A stretch of 64,000 nucleotides of DNA. Source: Porites lobata (Eukaryota > Cnidaria > Anthozoa > Scleractinia > Poritidae). Shown here piece after piece: positions 28,801 to 35,618 of the stretch; position 1 is the first letter of the stretch; the number at the start of each line of letters is the position of its first letter. The stretch is taken from the NCBI GenBank assembly GCA_942486035.1, contig CALNXK010000020.1, forward strand, positions 2,251,001-2,315,000, given 5' to 3'. Under the pieces are notes generated by a model. The model was not told the origin of the DNA, ran no database searches, and was given only the letters and a program-made list of their open reading frames with translations. Made by a program: the position numbers and the translations under genes.

Positions 28801-31800
28801 ATGCTGACAAATGCAATGGAGGTAAGAAATTTGACGTGGTCCAGATTGACCAGCAAGCACCCTTAGTTAAGTCCAGTCATATCGTCTGTATATTCTACAT
28901 TATTTTGTAGACCATTACCTGTCGGTGCTGTTAAACAACGAATAATTAACATCACCCAGTTAGATGAAAATGACATTGTTCTTTAAGCCAGCTAGTAACA
29001 GCTTTCTTTAATCTGCATGTAAATGTAGTTTGTTTACCCACAACATAAGTAGGAGTTCTCGAGAACTCGTTCGAAAGTGTTCGTTCGAATGTACATTCCA
29101 ACCTTCCGTCGTCTTTGCTTGAAAAATTAATCAAGAGTTTTCTTCCGCACTTAACGACTAATATCAAGCAAAAAACACTTGCCCGAGGTAAGTAGTATCG
29201 AAAGTAAATTTCAAAGTTAATCAAACGTGATATTTGAGTCCTGGAAGGTATTGGTAAGGGTTTTGTCTTTTTAATCTTTTTCTCCTTTAGGTGACTGGCA
29301 TTGATGGTAATTACCGAATGACCTGTGAAAGCGTCATGCGTGTATTGCGTGCCCATAAGGACAGCGTGATGGCCGTGCTTGAAGCTTTTGTTTACGATCC
29401 TTTACTGAACTGGAGACTGATTGATTGTAAGATTTAGATACACTTGTTTTTTGCTCAGTGAATTTAACTAATATTGCTTTCGCGGTGAAAGGCTTCCGTG
29501 GTTGAAAAACTATTTCGCGGGAGGGAAGTAAATTGTATGTTTTAATTCGCAGTCATCGGAAGAGCATAACGTTTGTTATGGAGTACCGCAGGGATCCCTC
29601 CTTGGGCCCTTGTTGTTCATTGTCTACCTTAATGAACTAACGAGTTGTGTAAAATATTGCTCAGTAAATATGTACGCTGACGTGACAATAATTGGTCAAA
29701 TGGTACACCATTCCCTTCCGAAAAACTAACTCGAATAAATTGTCAAGTTGATTCTCACAGAAGAGCAGATACACTGCGCAACTTCTGAGATATTTCTTCG
29801 CAAAATTTCACAACACCTCAACGGTATCAAACCGTCTGAACCCCTGTTTTCAACAAATGTTGAAAGAAGGTTGAGATAATACTCTGACTGCTTTTCCGGG
29901 TATCCCATTAACGAAACCAGTCCGGAATGTATTGTCCTCACTTTTCACTGAAGTTAACTCACGTCCACCTTTTTATCCTTTCTCCACAGCGACTCCAAAA
30001 ATCAAGCGTTCCAAGGGACGATCAGATACGATCTCGGATGGAGGAGAAGGTCTGTCTTTAACGAACCTTTTTTTTAGTGCAATTATTATTTTTAGATATT
30101 TTTTACTAAGTTCCTTTTCTGCACTTATTTATTTATTTATTTTGATTGTTTGTTTGTTGGCAGATTTATTGGAAGGCGTTGAAGTCAACCCTGAAAGACC
30201 TTCCAAGAAACAATCTGAGCACCACATGCCATCTTTTGGTAAGTAAAAACAAGAGACACTTAGGTGTAGTTTTCCCTTACCCTTTGTTGATGATCTTGTG
30301 TTATTTCAAAGTGTTTATTGCCCCTTCAATTTCGTGTACCTTCGTGTACTCCTCTTTAAAAGAGAAGGGCTTGTGAGAGAAGAAAACATTGAAAGTAAAG
30401 AGGAATTAGGAGACCAGCTGACAAGTGGATTCAGAGGGTCGTCCCCTTTCCGATAACAACAGCGGTAGGAAAAGTTGGGATGGGAAGAAGTGGTACCAGC
30501 GGTCAGTGCAATAATATATATGCACTCTATTTGATTGTCAAAGTATTGAGCAGGAAAGTACTAAATAATTATTCTGGACACTATATTTTCGTCTACAACT
30601 GGTGACTGGCCCGCCATTTCACGTGGTCACCCGAGCCGAACGAAGGTCTAGCCGCTTGCAGAGGTGTAAAGGGAGTACCTTTATTTCTGATTTATTTCAA
30701 GACCCTGAGTATTGGTCTGGCCCAGGGAATCGAACCCGTGACCTCCCGCTCTAAGATCAAGCGCTCTGCCGAGTAAACTAATCCTGCCGCGGTTTGGCAG
30801 GAGCAGCTTTGTCGCAGTTCGTATTTCTGGCCTACAATATAAAGGTGGATAGACTATTAACTCACTCAGGGTAATTTTCTACCGTGCTATTTCTTCTTTT
30901 CTTGCAGAAGATGACAGTGGCCATAAACCCGAGGCACTAAACAAGAAAGCTGTTGCTATTGTCAATCGTGTTAGAGACAAATTAACAGGTAAAGGCATTG
31001 TTTTGTTTACGTCACTAGGGAAGATTACAGTTTTCTACATCGAGGACTAGGCCCAGTTTAAGAAGGGTGGAAGGGCCTGAAATGCACAAGTGTACTCATG
31101 TTTGTTAATTATTTATCCTCGACAACTCTGTCGGATTTATTGGGTGGCATTAACCCTTTCAGTGCCAAGTGTGGACAAAGGCAAAATTCAACAACAAATA
31201 GCACCATTTGAAAGTACAAGCACAGAGGTTTCATTTGAATGGTCACATCGTAGGATTTTGTCCACAGACTCGAAAGTTAGAACTACCTTAAGTTACTCGA
31301 ACATTCACTCTGGCAGTAAGAAACCGTAATTGGACTACTAGGGCGAGATAAGGATGAGTTGACGCTCTCAGACCAAGTTCGAGTGCTTTAGTGTCAGACC
31401 GATCAATTCATTCAAGTCCGGGCTCCAATCCTGGAAAGCAGCAGAGAAAACGGATGGCTCTGAGGTGAAAACTTCAATTCTTTAGTGTTCACGCACTTTG
31501 TTTATTTGTTTGTTTTCTAGGTCGCGACTTCACCAGTCATAACAACCTTGACGTTACAACACAAGTTGATCTGTTGATTAAACAAGCCACCTCGCACGAA
31601 AATCTCTGCCAGTGCTACATCGGATGGTAGGAAGATAAAGAGTATTACACGTCTGCTAGATCAGCTTATCGTGACTTGTCGGAACCATAAAAACAGCATT
31701 TTCGTTTTCGTTGCGACACATGCATAATAAGCATAAGCTCAGACAGAAGCGCGAACACATCATTTTATATATTCAACAGACTTCAAATACATCATCACGT

Positions 31801-32581
31801 TTATATGATTGCTAACATGCCAACCATCAACGTTCTACTTTTAGCAGTGTGCGGGGCGTTTGTCACATGAACTTAGTTTGATGTCCGTAGCTCCCTCCTG
31901 TAGCTCAGCTGTTAGCGTTAGGCTAGACTACAATGGAGGTCAAAACAGATTGGGACATTGTAGAAAAACACTCCCAAGTAATTGTTGCACAGGAGTGTCC
32001 TCTTAGTAACAATTTTTTTTTTCATCTACTTCGGGTTCATCCCTTCATCCCACCGCCCCCCCCCCCAAGCAATGTTGCGCCCAAAAAAGAATTAATTTCC
32101 GCCCATTTTGCTCAACATTTAACATTCTTTGAGGAGGGAGGGAGAAGGTCGCTATTTTTACTGGTATTAATGGAAAGATCCCAACACTTCTGACCTCCAC
32201 TATAGTTACGAGAAGGTCATAGGTTCGACTCCTGAAAGAGAAACTCAGTATTTAACTGAAGTCTGTGTCACTGACTGAAAAGTATCATCATCATAAGCGA
32301 AAAGATGTTGAAACTTATGATAGTCATACTCATATGTGTACTTTGTGGCGCTGGTGCATAGAGGTTAAGGATCATCTTAAACGTGTTTTCACCGGGAATA
32401 GATGTCCCAAATGGTTCACAAGGTTCTTACGTTCGGACTTACTTAGTCTGGGCAGGGCTTTACTGAACTAAATATTTTGGGATTGCAACATTTTGTTTTG
32501 CCCCTTCTGCATTAATAGCTACTTTATAAATGTAATTTACTTATTTTATTTTTGTTCATTCTCAGGTGCCCGTTTTGGTAA
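1890..32581 (+). CDS. MTOR: mTOR serine/threonine kinase, 3' two thirds of the gene (41 coding exons visible)
   Basis: This is the PI3K-related protein kinase at the core of mTORC1 and mTORC2, which couples nutrients and growth factors to translation, autophagy and cytoskeleton. The joined exons give about 1,575 residues collinear with human mTOR from roughly residue 945 to the end (2,549). The order is C-terminal HEAT repeats, FAT, FRB, kinase, regulatory insert and FATC. All 40 introns are GT-AG and the reading frame is kept throughout. Diagnostic strings include EFYPAV, AFVSCWSEL, LLNLAEFMEH, GLGDRHPSNLM, HIDFGD and the terminal YIGWCPFW before TAA at 32579-32581. Exon coordinates are given in the five segment entries. 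The 5' exons lie outside the window. The start of the first exon (acceptor CAG at 1887-1889) is the least certain boundary. The low-complexity Ala/Thr loop of vertebrate mTOR inside FAT is absent. Confidence 0.97.
2291..2437. repeat. Foldback/MITE element in mTOR intron
   Basis: The ends are inverted (GCAAATGGACGCAAC... at left, ...GTTGCGCCCGTTTG at right). A nearly perfect internal palindrome at 2297-2351 has 18-bp perfect outer arms (GGACGCAACAACTCCCAA). A second inverted pair begins at about 2369. No coding content. Confidence 0.7.
3566..3759. mobile_element. 194-bp MITE with TA target duplication
   Basis: Terminal inverted repeats TTAACCCTTTCACTGCCA and its imperfect complement bound the element, and TA flanks both ends (3564-3565 and 3760-3761). 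This fits a Tc1/mariner-like non-autonomous element. Related copies are seen at about 66-255, 9690-9850 (inverted), 13100-13300 (inverted) and 31150-31331. A truncated opposite end lies just left, at about 3520-3540. Confidence 0.75.
5426..5458 (+). repeat. A-rich tail, possible retroposon 3' end
   Basis: An A-rich run interrupted by single Ts follows a GC-rich inverted segment (GCGCGCAAGTGAAGCGAGCTT... at about 5340-5366). It resembles the tail of a retroposed sequence; no source gene is recognised. Confidence 0.3.
5702..7184. mobile_element. 1.48-kb composite element: two direct 255-bp repeats around about 970 bp
   Basis: The left unit 5702-5956 and right unit 6930-7184 are the same length and nearly identical. 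Each begins CAATCGGCGACAAAAT and ends with its reverse complement. The outer edges are flanked by TA (5700-5701 and 7185-7186), while both inner edges abut TCTGAA/TTCAGA. The middle contains a perfect 23-bp inverted repeat (6485-6507 and 6556-6578). On either side of it are a 162-codon ORF running left (6427-5939, - strand) and a 105-codon ORF running right (6648-6965, + strand). I recognise neither protein. It lies wholly in an mTOR intron. Confidence 0.7.
8008..8790. other. mTOR intron, no feature recognised
   Basis: No exon, SINE box or clear terminal inverted repeat was seen. It contains some GC-rich patches near 8205-8240 and 8395-8420. Confidence 0.5.
9136..9269. repeat. 134-bp foldback element with arms of about 58 bp
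   Basis: The left arm starts GCAGAAATTCTATACTGATG and the right arm ends with its near-complement, ...CATCAGTATGGAATTTCTGC. Almost the whole element folds into one hairpin. A solo end of the same family (CATCAGTATGGAATTTCTG) occurs at about 18661-18680 in another mTOR intron. Confidence 0.75.
9605..10202. other. mTOR intron with degraded MITE copy
   Basis: About 9690-9850 is an inverted, degraded member of the TTAACCCTTT family (shared stretch TGTGACCATTCAAATGAAAC). The segment at about 10085-10140 resembles 46565-46610 (TGTTTTATTC...), suggesting one more interspersed family. Confidence 0.45.
10363..11305. other. mTOR intron, no feature recognised
   Basis: No exon or clear element. Short reading frames at 10638-11098 on both strands have no recognisable motif, and a C-run lies at 11020-11030. 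Confidence 0.45.
11670..12296. other. mTOR intron, no feature recognised
   Basis: No exon or repeat structure recognised. It ends in a usable acceptor TTTTAG at 12291-12296. Confidence 0.45.
12437..13392. other. mTOR intron with degraded MITE copy
   Basis: About 13100-13300 carries an inverted, degraded copy of the TTAACCCTTT family (shared CTTTCAAATGAAACCACTTT). The remainder is AT-rich without recognisable features. Confidence 0.45.
14256..14392. repeat. 137-bp foldback MITE, copy 1
   Basis: Long inverted ends (GGATCCTTACACGTTTCTTG at left; complement ...GAAACGTGTAACGATCC at right) extend over about 50 bp each. A second member of the same family lies at 19143-19274, also inside an mTOR intron. 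Confidence 0.75.
14914..15808. other. mTOR intron, no feature recognised
   Basis: Contains a G-run (15027-15034) and a T-run (15108-15119). No exon or transposon ends seen. Confidence 0.45.
16318..16670. repeat. 353-bp MITE with long inverted ends
   Basis: The left end CTTTAGATACGAGGACGAGA, continuing ACGACTACGAGTACGA, is matched in inverted form by ...TACTCGTAGTCGTTCTCGTC and CTAAAG at the right. The inverted repeats are about 35-40 bp with a few mismatches. No ORF inside. Confidence 0.75.
17077..17288. repeat. 212-bp MITE-like element
   Basis: Terminal inverted repeats TTATATAGCTGGAAATTTT and its complement at the right end (TTTTCCAGCTATATAA). Non-coding, within the mTOR intron. Confidence 0.65.
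17500..17990 (+). repeat. Degenerate CTGA tetranucleotide repeat, about 0.5 kb
   Basis: An array dominated by CTGA/CTAA units (for example CTGACTGACTGACTGA at about 17850-17870) with many substitutions and small shifts. It is in the mTOR intron just ahead of a tRNA-like SINE fragment. Confidence 0.9.
17965..18040 (+). repeat. tRNA-derived SINE fragment
   Basis: GGCTAGAGCACTGCAG followed by GAGTTCGAATCCCGTT reads as a tRNA-like 5' part and a good polymerase III B box (GTTCGAATCCC). No full cloverleaf and no anticodon arm are supported, so I call a SINE fragment, not a tRNA gene. Confidence 0.55.
18659..18752. repeat. Foldback fragment
   Basis: The arms GCAGACGTTCCTCCTCGCT and AGCGAGGAGAAACGTCTGC (about 18691-18750) fold back around a short loop. 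The left neighbour carries the end of the 9136-9269 family. Confidence 0.6.
19143..19274. repeat. Foldback MITE, copy 2
   Basis: Same family as 14256-14392: the ends TATACGTTTCCTGGGAAAC and ...GTTTCCTAGGAACGTATG are inverted, and both copies share a CTTACTTCTCA-type centre. Confidence 0.75.
19546..19723. mobile_element. 178-bp mariner/pogo-like MITE
   Basis: Starts CAGTGGAACCTCGATATA and ends TATATCGAGTTTCCACTG, typical of non-autonomous Tc1/mariner (pogo/Tigger-type) elements in animals. TA follows the right end, but TG precedes the left, so the target duplication is eroded. A further internal-type fragment lies at about 19765-19790. Confidence 0.7.
20384..20824. mobile_element. 440-bp MITE-like element
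   Basis: Inverted ends AGAGACCTTAAGAT... and ...ATTTTAAGGTCTCT, with inverted subterminal motifs rich in CAAACCGCAAAC / GCGGTTTGCGG. A short related motif also occurs near 4847-4870. Confidence 0.6.
20841..21040 (+). repeat. tRNA-derived SINE, + copy
   Basis: Polymerase III A box TAGCTCAGTCGG (20853-20864) and B-box-like GGTTCGTTTCC (20896-20906), followed by a unique body (GACCAATACGCAGGG..., TGACCACGTGAAATAGC). The same body is found inverted at 30603-30793, so it is a dispersed family. Confidence 0.75.
21354..21857. other. mTOR intron with a short TTG repeat
   Basis: A (TTG)n microsatellite lies just after the donor (about 21363-21387). Nothing else recognised. Confidence 0.6.
22334..23911 (+). 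other. MTOR: mTOR FRB (FKBP12-rapamycin binding) domain, 2 exons
   Basis: Exons 22334-22516 and 23777-23911 encode the four-helix FRB domain, from VSEELIRVAILWHE to WDLYYLVFRRISKQLPQ. The positions known in human mTOR to matter for FKBP12-rapamycin are present: the Ser in GLEEASRMYF (human S2035), the Trp in LTQAWDLYY (W2101) and the Phe in LVFRRI (F2108). From family knowledge, this predicts a rapamycin-sensitive TOR. The 1.26-kb intron between the exons contains only repeat fragments. Confidence 0.96.
22517..23776. other. mTOR intron (FRB) with repeat fragments
   Basis: A G/C-rich patch at 23041-23070 has a rough complement at 23155-23175. One end of the CAGTGGCGGATCCAGG family (inverted) lies at 23694-23709; its partner end was not found. 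No exon. Confidence 0.5.
24486..24716. mobile_element. 231-bp MITE with GGGGCCC ends
   Basis: The left end GGGGCCCGTTTCTCGAAGCT, then CCCAGTAATTACCGGGCCC, is mirrored at the right by CCGGGCCCGTTAAGTTACCG and ...TTTCGAGAAATGGGCCCC. The inverted ends are about 40 bp. Found in the intron before the first kinase exon. Confidence 0.8.
25114..26669. other. mTOR introns 25114-25531, 25668-26083 and 26232-26669
   Basis: These three kinase-region introns, each about 0.4 kb, show no recognisable element; the exons between them are listed under the kinase domain. Confidence 0.5.
27110..28067. mobile_element. 958-bp inverted-repeat element with nested palindromes
   Basis: The outer ends match in inverted orientation over about 34 bp (CTAAGGCCAAGGCCAAAC at left; GTTTGGCCCAGGCCTTAG at right, with more homology inside). 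Near the left end, CGTCGAACTTTTCATGA and its exact complement form a hairpin (27126-27185). A second, 89-bp hairpin sits at 27361-27449. No transposase ORF is visible. Confidence 0.65.
27361..27449. repeat. 89-bp near-perfect hairpin
   Basis: TGAAGAATTATGGAGATC ... GGGTGTTATCCG ... CGGATAACACCC ... GATCTTCATAATTCTTCA folds with a loop of only a few bases around CCGTAAG. It is nested in the 27110-28067 element and may be the core of a second, younger insertion. Confidence 0.8.
28187..29290. other. mTOR introns 28187-28578 and 28822-29290
   Basis: Nothing recognised besides the short exons between them. A reading frame at 29356-28952 on the - strand crosses exon 29291-29426 antisense and has no family motif. 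Confidence 0.5.
29550..29729 (+). pseudogene. LINE reverse-transcriptase relic
   Basis: Frame +, about 60 codons, reads YGVPQGSLLGPLLFIVYLNE ... NMYADVTIIGQ before a stop at 29727-29729. This is the classic non-LTR reverse-transcriptase block (GVPQGS-LGPLLF and the YADD box), with the second catalytic Asp replaced by Val. No upstream or downstream RT sequence remains. It is a dead fragment in an mTOR intron, in the same orientation as the gene. Confidence 0.85.
30603..30793 (-). repeat. tRNA-derived SINE, - copy
   Basis: Read on the - strand: an A-box-like TAGTTTACTCGG, B box GGGTTCGATTCC, then the same body as 20841-21040 (CCAGACCAATACTCAGGG..., TGACCACGTGAAATGGC). It lies in the intron between mTOR exons 30164-30238 and 30908-30988. 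Confidence 0.75.
31150..31331. repeat. MITE copy of the TTAACCCTTT family
   Basis: Starts TTAACCCTTTCAGTGCCAAG, shares GTTTCATTTGAATGGTCACAT with the 3566-3759 copy, and has an eroded right end. Confidence 0.65.
31889..32240 (+). repeat. tRNA-derived SINE interrupted by a MITE
   Basis: A tRNA-like 5' half (TGTAGCTCAGCTGTTAGC, from about 31899) and 3' half (GAAGGTCATAGGTTCGACTCC, to about 32232) are separated by a 272-bp insertion. Removing the insert and one TA would bring the A and B boxes to normal tRNA-like spacing. Confidence 0.65.
31931..32202. mobile_element. 272-bp MITE inserted at TA inside a SINE
   Basis: Left end CAATGGAGGTCAAAACAG, right end complement TAGTGGAGGTCAGAAG; TA flanks both sides (31929-31930 and 32203-32204). 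CARTGGAGGTC-type ends with a TA duplication fit a non-autonomous Tc1/mariner element. A C-run lies at 32050-32066. Confidence 0.75.
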
Positions 32582-32990
32582 AGTGTTGCAGAAAATAATC
32601 CTACGCCAATGATACAGTGGAAGAATTCTGGAAGTGTCAGAATCTCATCTTATACGGAGCATTAGAATAGCCGCTTGAATTTTTTTTCCGTTTTATTTCC
32701 TTTTGACGAATATCCCCCCCCCCTGCCCCCATAAGTTTTGTAACGGTCCCTCCCTAAATGACTGTCGAATACCGAAGGTCGACAGATAACAAATGCATAA
32801 AATGAAGACCTTCGCTCCGAATCGCCGGACACACGTACAATTTAGCAGTTCTCTGTAAAAGTATGGAATCTTTTGTACGATATTGTAAACAAATTTGTGA
32901 ATAGGTTTATGATTTGAAATGTAATTCTGTAAAGATCTCTTCTTTGCAATGTATGGTGAAAATGAATAAACGTTGAAGGGACTCATACTA
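32582..32990 (+). promoter_or_regulatory. MTOR: mTOR 3' UTR with polyadenylation signal
   Basis: The sequence after the stop codon has no further exon. A canonical AATAAA sits at 32965-32970, about 385 bp after the stop, so cleavage is expected shortly after 32985. The next gene is convergent and ends at 33495, leaving about 0.5 kb between the two 3' ends. Confidence 0.6.
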
Positions 32991-33494
32991 CGAATGGCTA
33001 AATTAGTCTCTGAAAGGATTGAGTAAGTTATGAATCTGTACTGGTTCTTGGGATTACGTAGTATGGCATGTCACTTGCCGCCACTTACGTAGCTCTAAAA
33101 AATCTCATACGTCATCGATTGAACTAACCAGACGGCGAGCTACTCTATGTATGACGCAGTCTTTGGAAGGTAAGTTACTATTCCATTGCTAATATTTCTC
33201 TGCTTTGTGTATGGTTCATGTAATGTACCGTTTTATACCTTTCGTAATATAATGTGTCCCCTCCAATTGTGCCATTATCGATCGGTGAGGTGTGTTGTAC
33301 AAAGCGCCAGGGTATTATACGATATGGTACGATACGGTGTGTTATCGTACATGTATGTTATTGAACTACATAATTATTTAAAACGTTATCGAAAAAGCTC
33401 GAGAAAAGGTCTTAAAAATATGCTTCATTGGGCTTGTTTACGAAATGTTTTCGAGAGCAACACTGGTCTTTATTAAATGTTGGTAACTTCTAAT

Positions 33495-35618
33495 TCACGC
33501 ATACCACGCATAACCGTCAATGCACGTCTGGCCGCTGTTAGTGCTCTCGCCACAGTTGTACAAGTCTCCACCAAACCATACTTGGAATTCTTGCCCAGTA
33601 GACACGGCCAGAGGAGAAGGAAGGTTGTTAAATTGAAGAATAGAAGCGTTAACACCGACTTTGTCGAGCTTGTATGAATAATATCCACAACCGTTGCCAT
33701 CTCCTCGATATTCTGCGAGTTGCAGAGCAGTCTTGTTCTCGAACGTTATGATGGTCCCTAACTGTTTGTCCCCATACGTGTGATGTGTGCATCCCCAATA
33801 TGACGCAGGCGCACTTCCGTGACAGCGTACACTACCATGCAAGTGGACGAGTTTAAAAGTGTAGATAGATCCGTTTTCTATGATATTGAAAGTCCCGTAT
33901 GAGTCACCTCTCGCTCCAAAGCATATGGGTTCATTGTTGATCTTTTTCCAGTTTACTGAAAGAAAGGAGGCAACTACAGTTTTCTATTTTTTCAAGGAAA
34001 GAAAAGAATAATTGAGCTAGCGAGAAAAAAAATCATAATCGTAATTATAATTACAGCCAAACGTAATTCAAATTTAACATAACTAAAGAGCAAGCTGTCT
34101 CTCAGATTAAAGGTAATTAAGAGGGAATTTCAGAAAATATGGACCGGAAGTGTGCAATGCCGTGGAAATTCCAAAAACAAAAAAAAAAACATTACAGCTT
34201 GCAAGCTGTAAATTGCGCTGAAAAAAGGAAGACAATTTAGCAGAAACTGGAACTACCTAGCGGCCATTATCATGAGCCGCGCTGATTTTGCTGACACTTA
34301 TCTTTCGGTAGAATAAGACCAGGTTCTAAGTTATTCATGGTTCTTACCGCACATTTCTAAAAATAACAGTTTTAGGCATTTAAGAGGATTAAAAAGAGGT
34401 AACGTACATTGTAAACCAAAATAAAAACACTGTTGGGGCAAATTTCTTTCCTTTTGTTTTTCGTTTTCTCACTTACTTGTTATCGTGTATTCTTTTTCTT
34501 TTCGCTCTCCGGTATTTTGTTAATTACGCTCCTTTGTTACGTGCTGTATGTAAATTTCGTTATAGTAATTATCTCGCCCTTATTTATTACCAGTTTTACG
34601 GATCTATTAGTGTAACAACATTCGTCGAAGTAGGTTTTTTTCCTCGGTGGCCCTGACCACCAACCCCGTCTTCCTCAGCATTTGGTGAGCAGCTTCGTTT
34701 TTCATCGTTTTTTCATGAATTTCATTTTGCAGTCGCTTAAAAGTAGTGTTTCTGTATTGTAACTATTATTTTTTCGCTCTTTGTAGGAATTTACTTTGTT
34801 TATGGTTTGGTAAGAGTAAAACATTTGCTTGCCCGTTCAAACACATTTGAAGTAAACTGATGAGTAAATAATAAATGAACCCTGAACGAATTGGAATTAT
34901 AGTAAAGTTACCTATGCATCGATATCGTTTGTTGGTAAAGCCTGTTTGACATCTGTAACCTGGAGGACATGGCCTGCTTGAGCAATAATTCTGTTGAAAC
35001 AATAAAGAATAGTTGCTGTTGTTTCTTCGATAGAATCATGATAATTCTTAATCATTATTTTACAGTTAACTGTCATTCTTATTGTGACTGTTATTATTAT
35101 CATTATCATTTTCATGATGATGATGATGATGATAATTGATTGATTGATTGATTGATTGACTGATTGAACATATTAATTTAAGCCTTAATTTTCCAAGTGT
35201 TGTAAAATATGTCTGTCATCCCCTCCCCCCACCACCGAAGATGATTTTTTTTTTAAACTCTACTCTTTTAGACGCCCATCCCCAACGGTGTTGCTTTAGT
35301 GAGAGCTGACTGTAATATTCCGAAGTTTTACGTTTTACAGTATATATATGTTTTCACTGACCAACACAGACTTGTAGATAAACTTCGGTCGTTCCTTCAG
35401 ATCCTCAGGATGTAGATTATGATCAGAGCTGCTCAGTTCACATAAATGCTTTCCTTGAGTCTTTGGTCCAAAGTTGATTGACATACAGTCGTCCTCTTCA
35501 AAGCAGTTGGCTTCACACGATTCTCCTGATTTTACCCAGAAGCTTTTGATCACATGACCTGCCAAGCTGCGTTCAGGGGTTGGAGGCTCGAACTGCAACA
35601 CTCGACAGTCTTTCAACA
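33495..35618 (-). CDS. PAN/apple - truncated EGF - C-terminal-domain protein (paralogue 1), signal exon not found
   Basis: Exons on the - strand: 35618-35368 (PAN/apple), 34990-34912 (EGF-like) and 33955-33495 (C-terminal domain, ending WYA-stop). They join in frame in the phases seen in the two complete paralogues. The PAN part shows CRVLQF, CEANCFEEDDCMSINFG and LCELSSSDH. The EGF exon (NYCSSRPCPPGYRCQTGF...) is 79 nt, against 115 nt in the relatives. It loses exactly 12 codons (the CPPGR..GEQCEK part), so the third disulfide is missing. The C-terminal exon is 461 nt, as in paralogue 3, with CFGARGDSYG, SYWGCTH and VWFGGDLYNCGE. No signal-peptide exon like those at 41321 and 45472 was found up to 38661. 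It could be a diverged gene with an unrecognised first exon or a decaying copy. A secreted or extracellular role is inferred only from the paralogues. Confidence 0.7.
35115..35165 (+). repeat. GAT / GATT microsatellite
   Basis: (GAT)n followed by (GATT)n, in the intron between the PAN and EGF exons of paralogue 1. Confidence 0.9.

Larger units (their letters stand above)
24939..29426 (+). other. MTOR: mTOR catalytic kinase domain (8 exons)
   Basis: Exons: 24939-25113, 25532-25667, 26084-26231, 26670-26792, 28104-28186, 28579-28651, 28747-28821, 29291-29426. Visible catalytic elements are: the ATP-binding Lys in FLLKGHEDLRQDER; the hinge-region Trp in GLLGWVPHCDTLH; the catalytic loop GLGDRHPSNLM, split between exons 28104-28186 and 28579-28651 in an Arg codon; the metal-binding DFG in HIDFGDCFE; and the activation loop MTREKFPEKIPFRLTRML. 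Nothing essential is missing, so the enzyme should be active. Divergence from vertebrates is concentrated in the short loop after NTLLAGD (ETSKRHLG). Confidence 0.97.
29990..32581 (+). other. MTOR: mTOR regulatory insert and FATC domain (5 exons)
   Basis: Exons: 29990-30049, 30164-30238, 30908-30988, 31521-31626, 32566-32581. The first two encode a basic, Ser/Thr-rich insert (KRSKGRSDTISD...), equivalent to the vertebrate negative regulatory region with T2446/S2448. The exact vertebrate sequence is not kept, but KGRSDT is a basophilic-kinase-like site. FATC follows (KPEALNKKA..., then TTQVDLLIKQATSHENLCQC, YIGWCPFW). The last exon contributes 16 coding bases: it completes a Trp codon, adds Cys-Pro-Phe-Trp and ends in TAA. 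Confidence 0.95.

Noticed and set aside
33477..33677. + strand ORF over the paralogue 1 last exon
   Set aside because: Antisense shadow of exon 33955-33495, whose - strand frame matches the paralogues.
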